Part shown: piece by piece, positions 27,844 to 37,373 of the stretch
Layout: each line of letters begins with the position of its first letter
Position numbering within the stretch: the stretch's first letter is position 1
Origin: DASUPK01 sp963801055
GTDB lineage: Bacteria > Actinomycetota > Thermoleophilia > Solirubrobacterales > 70-9
Length of the DNA stretch: 64,000 bases
Direction of reading: 5' to 3'
Assembly: GCA_963801055.1 (NCBI GenBank)
Contig: CAWDDE010000008.1
Span: 124,001-188,000 of the forward strand
The notes under the pieces: model-generated
Told to the model about the DNA's origin: nothing
The model's input: only the letters and a program-made list of their open reading frames with translations
The model's database searches: none
Translations under genes and position numbers: made by a program

Positions 27844-29154
27844 CTAGCGCTCGAAGGCTGAGGCGCCCGGGAACTTCGCCCGGTCGCCGAGCTCCTCCTC
27901 GATCCGCAGCAGGCGGTTGTACTTCGCGACCCGGTCCGAGCGCGATGGGGCGCCGGTCTTGATCTGGCCCGCTCCGGTGCCGACCGCGAGGTCGGCGATC
28001 GTCGTGTCCTCGGTCTCGCCGGAGCGGTGGGAGATCACGGTCGTGTAGCCGGCGTCGCGGGCGATCTGGATCGCCTCGAGCGTCTCGGTGAGCGTGCCGA
28101 TCTGGTTGACCTTGATCAGGATCGAGTTGGCGACGCCCTGCTCGATCCCGCGCCGCAGCCGCTCGGGGTTGGTGACGAAGAGGTCGTCGCCCGACGAGCT
28201 GGCAGAGGTCGCCGATCTTCTCGGTCAGAGCCTTCCAGCCCTCCCAGTCCTCCTCGTCCATTCCGTCCTCGATCGAGACGACGGGAAGCGCTGCGCGGAC
28301 GTCGTGCCAGTACTCGGCCATCTCCTCGGCGGTCAGCGTGCGGCTCTCGTGCTCGAGCACGTACTTGCCGTCCTCGTAGAGCTCGCTGGTCGCCGGGTCG
28401 AGCGCGATCATCACGTCGACGCCCGGCGCGTAGCCGGCCTCCTCGATCGCCGGCGATCAGGAAGTCGAGCGCCGCCCTGGTTCGACTCCAGGTCCGGTGC
28501 GAAGCCGCCCTCGTCTCCCCCGCCGGTCGAGAGGCCCTTCCTGCTCAAGAGTTCCCTTGAGCGCGTGGTAGACCTCGGTGCCGACCCGCAGGCAGTCGGC
28601 GAAGGTCTCCGCGCCGGCCGGCACCACCATGAACTCCTGGAAGTCGACCGCGTTGTCGGCGTGCGCGCCGCCGTTCAGCACGTTCATCATCGGCACCGGG
28701 AGCAGCTCGGCCGGACCCGCGTCCTTGGCGCCGGTCGCCGCGTAGAGCTCGGCGAAGTAGTCGTAGAGCGGCTGGCCCTGCATCGGCCGCGGCCGCCTTG
28801 GCGATGGCCAGCGAGACGCCCGAGGATCGCGTTCGCGCCGAGCCGGCCCTTGTTCGGGGTCCCGTCGAGCTCGATCATCGTCCGGTCGAGCGCCGACTGC
28901 TCGGCGGCTCGGGCGCCCTTGATCGCATCGGCGATCTCGCCGTTCACATGCGCGACGGCCTTGCCGACTCCCTTTCCGCCCCACTCGTCGCCGCCGTCGC
29001 GGAGCTCGACGGCCTCGAACTCCCCGGTCGAGGCGCCCGAGGGCACGGCCGCAAGGCCGCGCGCGCCCGAGTCGAGCACGACCTCGACCTCGACCGTCGG
29101 GTTGCCCCGCGAGTCGAGCACCTGCCGCCCGTGGACGATCTCGATCGTCGCCAT
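27844..29154 (-). CDS. eno: Enolase (phosphopyruvate hydratase)
   Basis: Start ATG 29154: ATIEIVHGRQVLDSRGNPTV and VPSGASTGEFEAVELRDGG are diagnostic. Further family blocks are LLPVPMMNVLNGGAHADNAV, DFQEFMVVPAGAETFADCLR, LPVVSIEDGMDEEDWEGW (Mg-binding), SILIKVNQIGTLTETLEAIQ (catalytic Lys), VISHRSGETEDTTIADLAVG and KYNRLLRIEEELG. Length 1311 bp is standard. Frame changes near 28795, 28535, 28450 and 28200 cannot be real in an essential glycolytic gene and indicate sequencing errors. It converts 2-phosphoglycerate to PEP. Confidence 0.95.
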
Positions 29155-29169
29155 CGGGCCGGAAGGAAG

Positions 29170-29766
29170 CTATTCCGACCAGGCGACGCGTCGCGTGGCG
29201 CAGGGCGAGCTCTGGATCGACGCCGAGCGCCGGGAGACGGCGACAGCCTCGAGCAGGAGCTCGCCGACCATCCGCTCGGCCTCGCGCGCGTGTCTCGGGA
29301 TCGGCCGACGGGCCGCCGGGCTTCTCCTCCCCGGATGATCCCTCCGGGTCGAGCCGGCGCAGCACCTTGCGCGCGTAGAGCAGCGCGGGCAGGTTCTCGG
29401 GCAGCCCCTCGAGCGGCTCCGGCTCCCCGCCGCCCTCGACCTCGCGCTTGATCTCCTCCCACTGGGCCAGCACCTGGCCCGCGGTCTCCAGCTCGCGGTC
29501 GCCGTAGACGTGCGGGTGCCGGCGGATCAGCTTCGCCGCGCACGACTCGGCGACGGCCGCAAGGTCGCCCTCGCCGCGCTCCTCGAGCAGCAGTGAGAGG
29601 AAGAGACCTGGAAGAGGACATCGCCGAGCTCGTCGACCATCGCCTCGGCGTCGTCGCGGGCGGCGGCATCGGCGAGCTCGTAGGCCTCCTCGACCGTGTG
29701 CGGCACGATCGAGCGTGCGTCCTGCTCGCGGTCCCAGGGGCACTCCCGGCGCAGCCGCCGGGTCAC
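29170..29766 (-). CDS. mazG: Nucleoside triphosphate pyrophosphohydrolase MazG
   Basis: The domain starts RRLRRECPWDREQDARSIVP, HTVEEAYELADAAARDDAEA, MVDELGDVLFQV (the EExxE/ExxD metal site). After a frame change near 29605 it continues LFLSLLLEERGEGDL, LIRRHPHVYGDRELETAGQV, LAQWEEIKREVE and, after another near 29290, LGVDPELALRHATRRLV. GTG 29766 is used as the start, but LDEV upstream in the same frame suggests the true start is some 15 codons earlier. The end is set at TAG 29170-29172, which needs a one-base correction. The family clears non-canonical or excess NTPs. It lies between foldase and eno as in other actinobacteria. Confidence 0.82.
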
Positions 29767-29817
29767 CTCATCGAGGTGACCGGAGCGCTTCGAGGTACAG
29801 CGGCGTCGCGATCCGGA

Positions 29818-31206
29818 CTAGCCCCCGGTGAGCCCGGGGAATCGAGACCGGAGGCCGCGCGCGGTTGTTCCCTCGCCGGGCGGATGCGGCCCCTGCGGTG
29901 CTCCAGGCGTCCACGGGGACGAACGGCTTGAAGGAACCCACGGTCGAAGGCGGGCCTCCCGGGCCGGAACCGGTGCACTGGAGCTGGCCGGCCTGGCCGC
30001 CCTGGGCAGGGGTGCCCTCCTGGCAGGTGGCGAAGACGGGCGCCGGGCAGCCCTGGCTCGTCTGCCCGGGCTGCGAGGCGGCGAGCTTGTCGGGATCACA
30101 GGTCGGTCCGCCGCCGTCGAAGTTGTCGCATCCCTGGATCACGTAGTCGCTCGCGCACTGGGTCAGGTTGGTCCAGTAGTCGCGGAAGTCGTTGCTGAAG
30201 GCCGAGAGGGCCTCCTGCTGCTGCTGGGCTCTTGATCTGCTGCTTGATCTGGTCGCTGACCTCGCGGGCGCCCCGCCGCTTGCGGGGTGGTCGTCTCGTC
30301 GAAGCCCTGCACCTGCTCGGGGGTCGCCGAGATCGACCTGGAAGACGAAGTTGCCGGTCGGGGTCGGCACCGGGCCCTGGAGCTGACCCGGCGGGCGCGC
30401 TGAAGATTTCGTCGTCGAGGGGCTGCTGGAAGGAGCCGGGCACGACGTCCGTGCGCAGCCCGCCCTTGTCCTTCGAGGTCGGGTCGGTCGAGTACTGGGC
30501 CGCGACCTTCTTCCAGTTCGCGGGGGAGGGTCGGCGCTGAGCGCCTGGCAGCGCCTGGTCGACCTGCGTGCGCGTCCTTGTTCTGGATGATCCGGATCGT
30601 CCGCTGCGCGGGCTGGGTGAGACTGCTGCTTGTTCGCGTCGTAGTAGTCCCTCGCGTCGCTCGTCGGAGGCGTGCCGACGCTGTTCGAGATGTCCTCCTG
30701 GATCTTGTTCTGGATCAGCTGGAGCTTGGCCCGCTGGAGGACGTCCGCCTCGGTCAGGCCCGCCTGGTCGCGCGCCTTCTCGTACTCCTGCCTCGGTCTT
30801 GAACTGCGACTTGATCTGCTGGAGCACTGCTGACCTGGGTGTCTGTGAAGGTGAGGCCCTCGCTTGTTGGCCTCGCCGACGATCCAGCCGATCTGGAGCG
30901 ACCGCTCTGCATCGCCTGGTCCTTGAGCTGCTTGTACTGCGGATCGCTCGGCTGGGGGACTGCCTGGAGGCCGCTCTGCTTCGCGGTCTGCAGCAGGAAG
31001 CGGTCGAAGTTCGCCTTGCTGATCTTGCCGTCCTCGACCAGGCCGGGAACGTTGATGCTGTCGTCGTCGATGACGGCGACGTCGTCGGACGGGCACGTTC
31101 GGGTGGCCGACGCCGACGGCGACGCCGACGATCGACGACCATCAGCGACGAGCGCCGCCCCGAAGAAGATCGCGAGGTTCCGCTTTGACAAGAATCCCTG
31201 GCTCAC
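29818..31206 (-). CDS. SurA/PrsA-like foldase with PpiC (parvulin) domain
   Basis: GTG 31206; the N terminus SQGFLSKRNLAIFFGAALV is a signal or anchor segment. The chaperone part reads INVPGLVEDGKISKANFDRF, LQTAKQSGLQAVPQPSDPQY, GLTEADVLQRAKLQLIQNKI, QEDISNSVGTPPTSDARDYY. The parvulin domain includes WKKVAAQYSTDPTSKDKGGL, RTDVVPGSFQQPLDDEIFSA and GPVPTPTGNFVFQVDS. A Cys-containing C terminus (LTQCASDYVIQGCDNFDGGG) and a Gly/Gln/Pro-rich tail follow. About ten frame changes. It would assist folding of exported proteins outside the membrane. TAG 29818 is used as stop; a longer frame to 29768 is possible. Confidence 0.82.
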
Positions 31207-31244
31207 AGGGGCGGCAGCATAGCCATACGCCCCTAAGTCGGCGC

Positions 31245-34200
31245 TTAAGCGCCGGCCTCGGCGGGGCCGGGCGCGCCGGCGGCCGAGCCCGTCGGCCACG
31301 GCGAGGAGGGCGCCGAGCCGGGCGCCCGGATCCTCGGGCACGGGCACGGCGATGGTGCGCTCCCGCCACTGATAGATCGCCTCCGGCAGGCGCTCGTTGA
31401 GCACGCTGACGTGCTCGGAGTCGAGCTCGACCGGGGAGACGCGCAGGCGCCCGGCTCGGAACTCGACGCTGCGGGCGCCCGCCTCGCCCAGGGCGATCCT
31501 CGCCCGCTGCAGGTCGAGCAGGTTGGCGACCGACTCCGGCAGCGGCCCGAAGCGGTCCTCGAGCTCCTCCCGCAGCGCCCGCAGCTCGCCCGGCTCCCGG
31601 GCGGCGGCGACCCGCCGGTGGACGTCGATCTTCGCCGCCTCGAAGGGGACGTACTCCGCCGGGATGTAGGCGTCGACGTCGACGTCGATCCGGACCGGCT
31701 CCCGCGGCTCGGCTGGGAGCTCCTCCGCGCCCGGCGCGAAGCTCCTCGGCGGCGTCCTCGAGCATCTGGCAGTAGAGCTCGAAGCCGACCGCCGCCACGT
31801 GCCCGGACTGCTCGTCGCCCAGCAGGTTGCCGGCGCCGCGGATCTCGAGGTCGCGCATCGCGACGCGGAAGCCCGAGCCGAGCTCCGTGTTGTCGGAGAG
31901 CGTCGCGAGGCGGGCCGCCGCCTCGGGGGTGAGCGACTCCGCCGAGGGATAGAGCAGGTAGGCGAAGGCGCGCTCGCGGCTCCGGCCGACCCGGCCGCGG
32001 ATCTGGTACGCCTGCGCGAGCCCGAGCTGATCGGCCCGCTCGACCAGCAGGGTGTTCGCGGTCGGGATGTCGAGGCCGGACTCGATGATCGTCGTCGCGA
32101 CCAGGACGTCGTGCTCGCCCCGGACGAAGGCGAGCATCGTCGCCTCGAGCTCGAGCTCGTCCATCTGCCCGTGCGCCTCGGCGAAGCGGACGCCGGGGCA
32201 GAGGGCGCGGAGCCGCTCGGCCGTCTCGTGCAGCGTGTCGATCCGGTTGTGGAGGAAGAAGACCTGGCCGCCGCGCTCCTTCTCGCGCATGATCGCCCGC
32301 GGACCAGGTCCTCGTCGTAGGGACCGACGTGGGTGCGAACGGGCGGCGGCCCTCGGGCGGCGTCTCGATCACCGAGATGTCGCGCAGCCCGGCGAGGGAC
32401 ATCTGCAGGGTGCGCGGGATCGGGGTCGCCGAGAGCGAGAGCACGTCCACCTTCAGCTTCAGCTGCCGGAGCAGCTCCTTCTGGCGGACGCCGAAGCGCT
32501 GCTCCTCGTCGACGATCAGCAGGCCGAGGTCCTTGCCACGGACGTCGCGGGAGAGCAGCCGGTGGGTGCCGATCAGGACGTCGACCCTGCCGCTCCCGGA
32601 AGCGCTCGAGGACGTCCTTCACCTCGGCCGGCCTGCGCAGCCGGGAGACCATCTCGACGTTGAACGGCGTCTCCGCGAAGCGCTCGCGGAAGGTGCCGAA
32701 ATGCTGCTGGGCGAGGATCGTGGTCGGCACCAGCATCATCACCTGCTTGCCGTCCGCCGCGGCCTTGTGGGCGGCGCGCAGCGCGATCTCCGTCTTGCCG
32801 TAGCCGACGTCGCCGCAGATCAGCCGGTCCATCGGGCGCTCCGACTCCATGTCGGCCTTGACGGCGTCGATCGCGTCCATCTGGTCGGCGGTCTCGCGAT
32901 AGGGGAAGGCCGCCTCGAAGGTGAGCTGCAGCTCGCCGTCCGGTGAGAAGGCGTGACCCTTGCGGACCTGGCGCTCGGCGTAGAGGTTGATCAGGTCGCC
33001 CGCCATCGCGCTGGCCGCGCGGCGCGCCCGTGACTTCATGTTCTGCCAGCGCTTCCCCCCGAGCGGGCTGAGCTGCGGCTCGTCCCCGTCGGCGCCGACG
33101 TAGCGGCTGATCCGGGCGAGCTGGTCGGTCGGGGCGAAGACGCGGTCGCCGCCGCGGTACTCGAGCTCCAGGTAGTCCCGCGTGACGCCGGCCAGCGTCT
33201 TGGTGTCGAAGCCGGAGAAGCGGGCGACCCCGTGGTCCTCGTGGACGACGTAGTCGCCGACGCGCAGCTCGATCGCTGCGGCCAGCCGTGCCCGGGCCGA
33301 AACCGGCGCGGCGGCGCGGCGGCGGTGGATCAGGCGGCGCTGGGGGATCACGGCGAGCCGCAACTCCGGCGAGAGGAAGCCCTCCCGCAGCCGCGCCTCC
33401 GCGAAGCTCACCCCCGGCTCCTCCGGCACGCCGGTCCGCGAGGAATGGCACGTCGAGGCGGCTGAGGTTGAAGCGCGTGCGCTCGGCCTCGCCGCGGCCC
33501 TCGAAGGCGACCACGGTCCGGTATCCCGAGCGGATCAGCTTCTCGAGCTCGCCCTCCGCCTCGGCCAGGGTCCGCGAGGGGAACTCGGCCCGCTGGGCCC
33601 TGAAGGAGTGCTCCTGGCCGGCGTCCGCGCCGAGCGAGAGGCCGGCGCGACGCCTGGAGCGGCTCGGCGACGTCGACGTAGAAGGGACGGACGTCGCGCC
33701 TCGTCGAACGCGGCCGTGACGTCCTCCCAGAAGTCGTGCAGCGCGCCCGGGATCTCCTCGGCGGCGGCGATCACGACCAGCGCCTCGGCGGGGACGAGGT
33801 CGAGCGGCGCGAGAAAACGTCGTCCGGGTCGACGCTGCGTCCGCCCGGTGCTCCGCCGAGAGCTCGGCCGCCGGGGCGAGCTCGACCCGCTCGGCGTCGC
33901 CGAGCGAGCGCTGCGTGAAGACCGAGAAGCGGCGCATCGACTCGATCTCGTCGCCGAACAGCTCGACGCGGATCGCCTGCTCCTCGGTGGCCGGGATAGA
34001 CGTCGAGGATGCCGCCGCGAACCGCGAACTGGCCGCGCTCCTCGACCTGGTCGGTCCGCTCGTAGCCGGCGTCGGCGAGCAGCAGCGTGACGTCGTCGAG
34101 GTCGACGCTCTCGCCGCGGTGAAGCGCCAGGGTCTCGGGCCGCAGCGACGGGTCAGGAACCTTCTCCGCCAGGGCGATCGCGCTCGCGACGACGACCGCC

Positions 34201-34557
34201 GAGGGATCGGCGAGCGCGTTCATCGCGGCGATCCGCAGCCCGGCGAGGTGCGGCGGCGGATCGAGGTGGGACTCGAACGTCGTCCCCCGCGAGGGGTAGA
34301 TGTGGACCGGCCGGGGCGCCAGGAACGCCTTCAGGTCGCGCGGCCAGGTCGCGCGCGGAGCGGTCGTCCGCCGCGACGATCAGCACCGGCCCGGGTGCGG
34401 CGCCGTCGTCGGCTCCGATCAGGGCGGCGAGCAGGTAGGGGCGCAGCGAGGCCGAGACGTAGGCGTCGACAGTGCCGTCTGACTCGCCCACGGCGGCGCG
34501 GAGCGCGCGCAGGCGCTCGTTCTGGTCGGCGATCTCGAGAAGGGGTCTAAGTGACAT
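31245..34557 (-). CDS. mfd: Transcription-repair coupling factor Mfd
   Basis: ATG 34557 (SLRPLLEIADQNERLRALRA) is preferred over ATG 34590. Domains in order: UvrB-like module (PVLIVAADDRSARDLA, ERGQFAVRGGILDVYP), RNA-polymerase-interacting CarD-like domain (LRVGDYVVHEDHGVARFSGF), translocase with Walker A LICGDVGYGKTEIALRAAHK, VLSLSATPIPRTLQMSLAGL, GQVFFLHNRIDTLHETAERL, IIESGLDIPTANTLLVERAD, and TRCF C-terminal domain (PVRIDVDVDAYIPAEYVPFE). About 1100 residues expected and found. Roughly eight frame changes. It removes stalled RNA polymerase and recruits UvrA. First gene of a long minus-strand unit reaching to 18 kb. Confidence 0.95.
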
Positions 34558-34697
34558 CTCAAACGGGTTGCGCCCTCGCGTTACGGGCACGACGAACGCC
34601 CGAATCGGCGATCCGGGTCGTCCATCCGGGCACGGGCCCGGCCTCAGACGATGCTAGCGGGGTGCCCGATCGCGGCTGTCCGCTGAGGAAGTACGAA

Positions 34698-34997
34698 CTA
34701 GGGCTTGATGTAGTTGTGGACCGGGGAGTCGGTGCGGGTGGGCTGCGGTCCGGCGGCAGGATCCATCCCGATCACCTTCTCAACCGCCGGCAGCAGCCGC
34801 TCGTCTCGAAAGCGCTCATACGCGTCCGTCGACTCCCAGACGTCGGTGATCGTCCATTTGCCGTCCACCTCGCCGGCCCAGTGGAAGATCAAGCCCGCCG
34901 GCACGTCGTCTTCGACGCCCATCTCGGCGTTGACGGCATCGTAAGTATCGGGACCGACCCCCTCGGGAAAGTCGGTGCTTCTGATCACCACTGCCAT
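34698..34997 (-). CDS. Small ABM-like (dimeric alpha-beta barrel) protein
   Basis: A 99-residue intact frame from ATG 34997 preceded by GAGGAGGAT. The pattern PEGVGPDTYDAVNAEMG, GLIFHWAGEVDGKWTITDVW, ESTDAYERFRDERLLPAVEK resembles antibiotic-biosynthesis-monooxygenase-type stress-response dimeric barrels. There is no catalytic assignment. It stands alone between mfd and the enoyl-CoA hydratase gene. Confidence 0.7.
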   Translation of the reverse strand: MAVVIRSTDFPEGVGPDTYDAVNAEMGVEDDVPAGLIFHWAGEVDGKWTITDVWESTDAYERFRDERLLPAVEKVIGMDPAAGPQPTRTDSPVHNYIKP

Positions 34998-35111
34998 TTC
35001 ATCCTCCTCCGCTGGTTTCTCTTCGAATCCCTCGCCAGTCCAGCCGTATGGCTAGCAGCCTATCTCTGGCTGCTCCTCCGCCGAGGTCCTTCGGGGCGAG
35101 GCACGGGCGCC

Positions 35112-35835
35112 CTAGCTGTTCCGAAAGGGCAAGCCCGGGCCGCTGCGCTGCCACTCGACCTGGCCGCGACCCTCATCGGCGGAGCGCTCGACCACGCCAT
35201 CCCAGCGGTGGAGCATCTGCTTGAGGCGGGCAACGGCGTCGGGCGGGTGGGCGGCAACCTCGGCCGCGAGCTCGAGCGCGGCCTCCTCGGTGGCGGCCGC
35301 CGGCGCGATCCGGTGGACGAGCCCCATCCGGAGCGCCTCGTCGGCGCCGACGTTGCGCGCGGTGAGCAGCAGGTACTTCGCGGTGGCGAGCCCGCAGAGC
35401 GTCACCAGGCGAGCCGGCCCGACGGGCACGCCGAGCTCGGCGCCCGGAAAGCGCATCCGCAGGTTCGAGCCGCCGACACGAAGGTCGCAGGCAACCGCGA
35501 TCTCGGCGCCTCCGCCGACCACGGAGCCGTGACAGGCGGCCACGGTCGGTTTCGGGAAGGCGGTCAGCTCGTCGTAGAGCTGCGCGAAGAGCTCCATGCG
35601 GTGGAGGCGCCCCTTCTCGTCGAGCTCCTCGCGGACGTCCGCGCCCGCCGAGAGTCCGAGGTGGTCGTTGGATGAGATCACCACCACTCTCGCTTCCGTG
35701 TCCCCTCTGGCGCGGGAGAGATGGGCGAGCAGCTCCACCAGCATCTCGGTGTTGATCGCGTTGCGGGCCTCGCTCGCGCTCCAGGCGAATCAGTGCGACC
35801 TGCTTCTCGTCGGCCGAGTAGCTGGTCAGTGCCAT
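35112..35835 (-). CDS. Enoyl-CoA hydratase/isomerase family protein
   Basis: ATG 35835 overlaps the pth stop (TGATG). N-terminal ALTSYSADEKQVALIRLE, then after a frame change near 35785 NAINTEMLVELLAHLSRARG, VVISSNDHLGLSAGADVREE (the oxyanion-hole Ala-Gly-Ala-Asp block), TVAACHGSVVGGGAEIAVAC (second oxyanion-hole Gly-Gly-Gly), FPGAELGVPVGPARLVTLCG and YLLLTARNVGADEALRMGLV. About 240 residues. The catalytic Glu pair of classical crotonases is only partly kept (Glu in GAELGV), so hydratase, isomerase or another acyl-CoA reaction is possible. Confidence 0.82.
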
Positions 35836-36473
35836 CAGTCGGCCTCGTCCCTTGCCACTGTCTCGGGTCGGACGATCTCCTCCAGCAACCGCTCCGTCTC
35901 GTCCGCGGCGGCTTGGATCAGCCGCCTCACCTCCTCCCCGGGTTCGCGGAAATCGGAGAGTACGTAGGCCGAGACGATCTCGGGGTCGGTGCTGTCGGGG
36001 CGCCCCACTCCCCCTCGCACGCGCCAGAAGTCCTTGCCGCCCAGCCCCTCGCTGAGGCTCCGCAGCCCGTTGTGGCCGGCGACGCCGCCGCCGAGCTTGC
36101 TCCGCACCTCGCCGAAGGGCAGGTCGATCTCGTCGTGCAGCGCGATCACGCGGTCGAGCGACACGCCGAGCTCGCCGCGCGCGGGACCCGCGGCGGAGCC
36201 CGACTCGTTCATGAAGGTCTGAGGCAGGAGGATTGCGACACGGGGGCCACCGGGGCCGGTGCGGCCGTCAGTGATCAGTCCGCCGTAGCGCTTGCGGGCC
36301 TTGGGCAGCTCCCAGCGGCGGGAGAGCTCCGCGGCGACCTCGAAGCCGAGGTTGTGCCGGGTGCCCGCGTATTCGCTCCCCGGGTTCCCGAGTCCGACGA
36401 TCAGGGCGTCGACGCGCGGCTGACGGGCATCGCTTTCGCGAGAGCGCCGCGACCGGCGGCGGAAGAGCGCCAG
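35835..36473 (-). CDS. pth: Peptidyl-tRNA hydrolase
   Basis: The family start VDALIVGLGNPGSEYAGTRH, NLGFEVAAELSRRW contains the Asn and His of the active site. After a frame change near 36230 come LLPQTFMNESGSA, RVIALHDEIDLPFGEVRSKL, GGGVAGHNGLRSLSEGLGGK and FWRVRGGVGRPDSTDPEIVS. Length about 210 residues. No ATG/GTG/TTG lies before the conserved start; the frame opens 3 nt after the rplY stop with CTG 36473 (LALFRRRSRR), so the true start is uncertain or hides a base error. It recycles peptidyl-tRNAs. The rplY-pth pairing is common in bacteria. Confidence 0.9.
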   Translation of the reverse strand: MALFRRRSRRSRESDARQPRVDALIVGLGNPGSEYAGTRHNLGFEVAAELSRRWELPKARKRYGGLITDGRTGPGGPRVAILLPQTFMNESGSAAGPARGELGVSLDRVIALHDEIDLPFGEVRSKLGGGVAGHNGLRSLSEGLGGKDFWRVRGGVGRPDSTDPEIVSAYVLSDFREPGEEVRRLIQAAADETERLLEEIVRPETVARDEAD

Positions 36474-36476
36474 GGA

Positions 36477-37205
36477 CTACTCCCCGCCGGACTCGCCGTC
36501 GCCGCCGGACTCGCCCTCGCCCTCGGGAGCGGCCTCGCCTTCGCCCTCGCCCTCGGCGGCCTCCTCGCCCTCCGGGGCCTCCTCGCCCTCGCCGACGAGC
36601 TCGGCCTCCTCCTCGACCTCGGGCTCGGGCTCCTCTTCGACCCGCGGCGGGCTGAGGGTCGCGATCGTGATCTCCTCGGGGTCGTCTGCCATGAGCTTGA
36701 CGCCGCTCGGGACCGAGACCGAGGCGAGGTTGATCGTGTCGTTGATGTCCATGTCGGAGACGTCGACGGTGATGTTCTCCGGGATCTCGGTGGGCAGGGC
36801 CTCGACGGTGACCTCGCGGGTGACGTGCTCGAGCACGCCGCCCTCGCGGACGCCCGGAGCCTGATCCGCCCCATCGAGCTCGATCGCCACCTCCGCCTGG
36901 ATCTCCTCGTCGAGGCGAACCTCGAGGCAATCGAGGTGGAGGACGTCACCGCGCACGGGGTGGTGCTGCTGCTCCTTGATCACGACCGGCACCGCCTTCG
37001 AGCCGTCCAGCTCGAGGTCGAGCAGGGTGTGGCCCTGCGAGAGCAGCACACGCAGCTGCCGGGCGGGGACCTGGAAGGGCCGCGCCTGGCCACCCTGCCC
37101 GTAGACGACGCCTGGCACCAGGCCCTCGCGGCGCAGGCGGCGAGTCGCCCGCGATCCGAAGGTGTCGCGCTGCGCGACCTTGAGTGTGGCTCGGTCCTGT
37201 GCCAT
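36477..37205 (-). CDS. rplY: 50S ribosomal protein L25/TL5/CTC
   Basis: A 242-residue intact frame from ATG 37205. The 5S-rRNA-binding L25 domain reads LKVAQRDTFGSRATRRLRRE, GLVPGVVYGQGGQARPFQVP, LLDLELDGSKAVPVVIKEQQ, HHPVRGDVLHLDCLEVRLDE. The TL5 C-terminal domain includes EIPENITVDVSDMDINDTIN. A Glu/Gly-rich acidic tail of about 70 residues (EGEEAPEGEEAAEGEGEGE) is typical for actinobacterial CTC proteins. It starts the rplY-pth-echA unit and is divergent from the AarF-type gene. Confidence 0.95.
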   Translation of the reverse strand: MAQDRATLKVAQRDTFGSRATRRLRREGLVPGVVYGQGGQARPFQVPARQLRVLLSQGHTLLDLELDGSKAVPVVIKEQQHHPVRGDVLHLDCLEVRLDEEIQAEVAIELDGADQAPGVREGGVLEHVTREVTVEALPTEIPENITVDVSDMDINDTINLASVSVPSGVKLMADDPEEITIATLSPPRVEEEPEPEVEEEAELVGEGEEAPEGEEAAEGEGEGEAAPEGEGESGGDGESGGE

Positions 37206-37373
37206 CGCTGGGTACAGTGCGCACCCGTCCGGATGGGCAGGCTACGCTCGGGCGCCAGGATAGAAAATGTGTGAGGGCAATGGGCAGCGACGGAGATAGA
37301 GATCCCAGGGATCGGCAGGGCGAGCCCGCTGGGCGGAAGGGCGTCGACAAGCTCCGGGCCGACCCGGAGAGCG

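Noticed and set aside
18010..31206. Interpretation of the many broken genes as a region of pseudogenes
   Set aside because: The same breaks occur in essential genes (eno, mfd), no conserved residues are lost at the breaks, and joining frames restores normal lengths.
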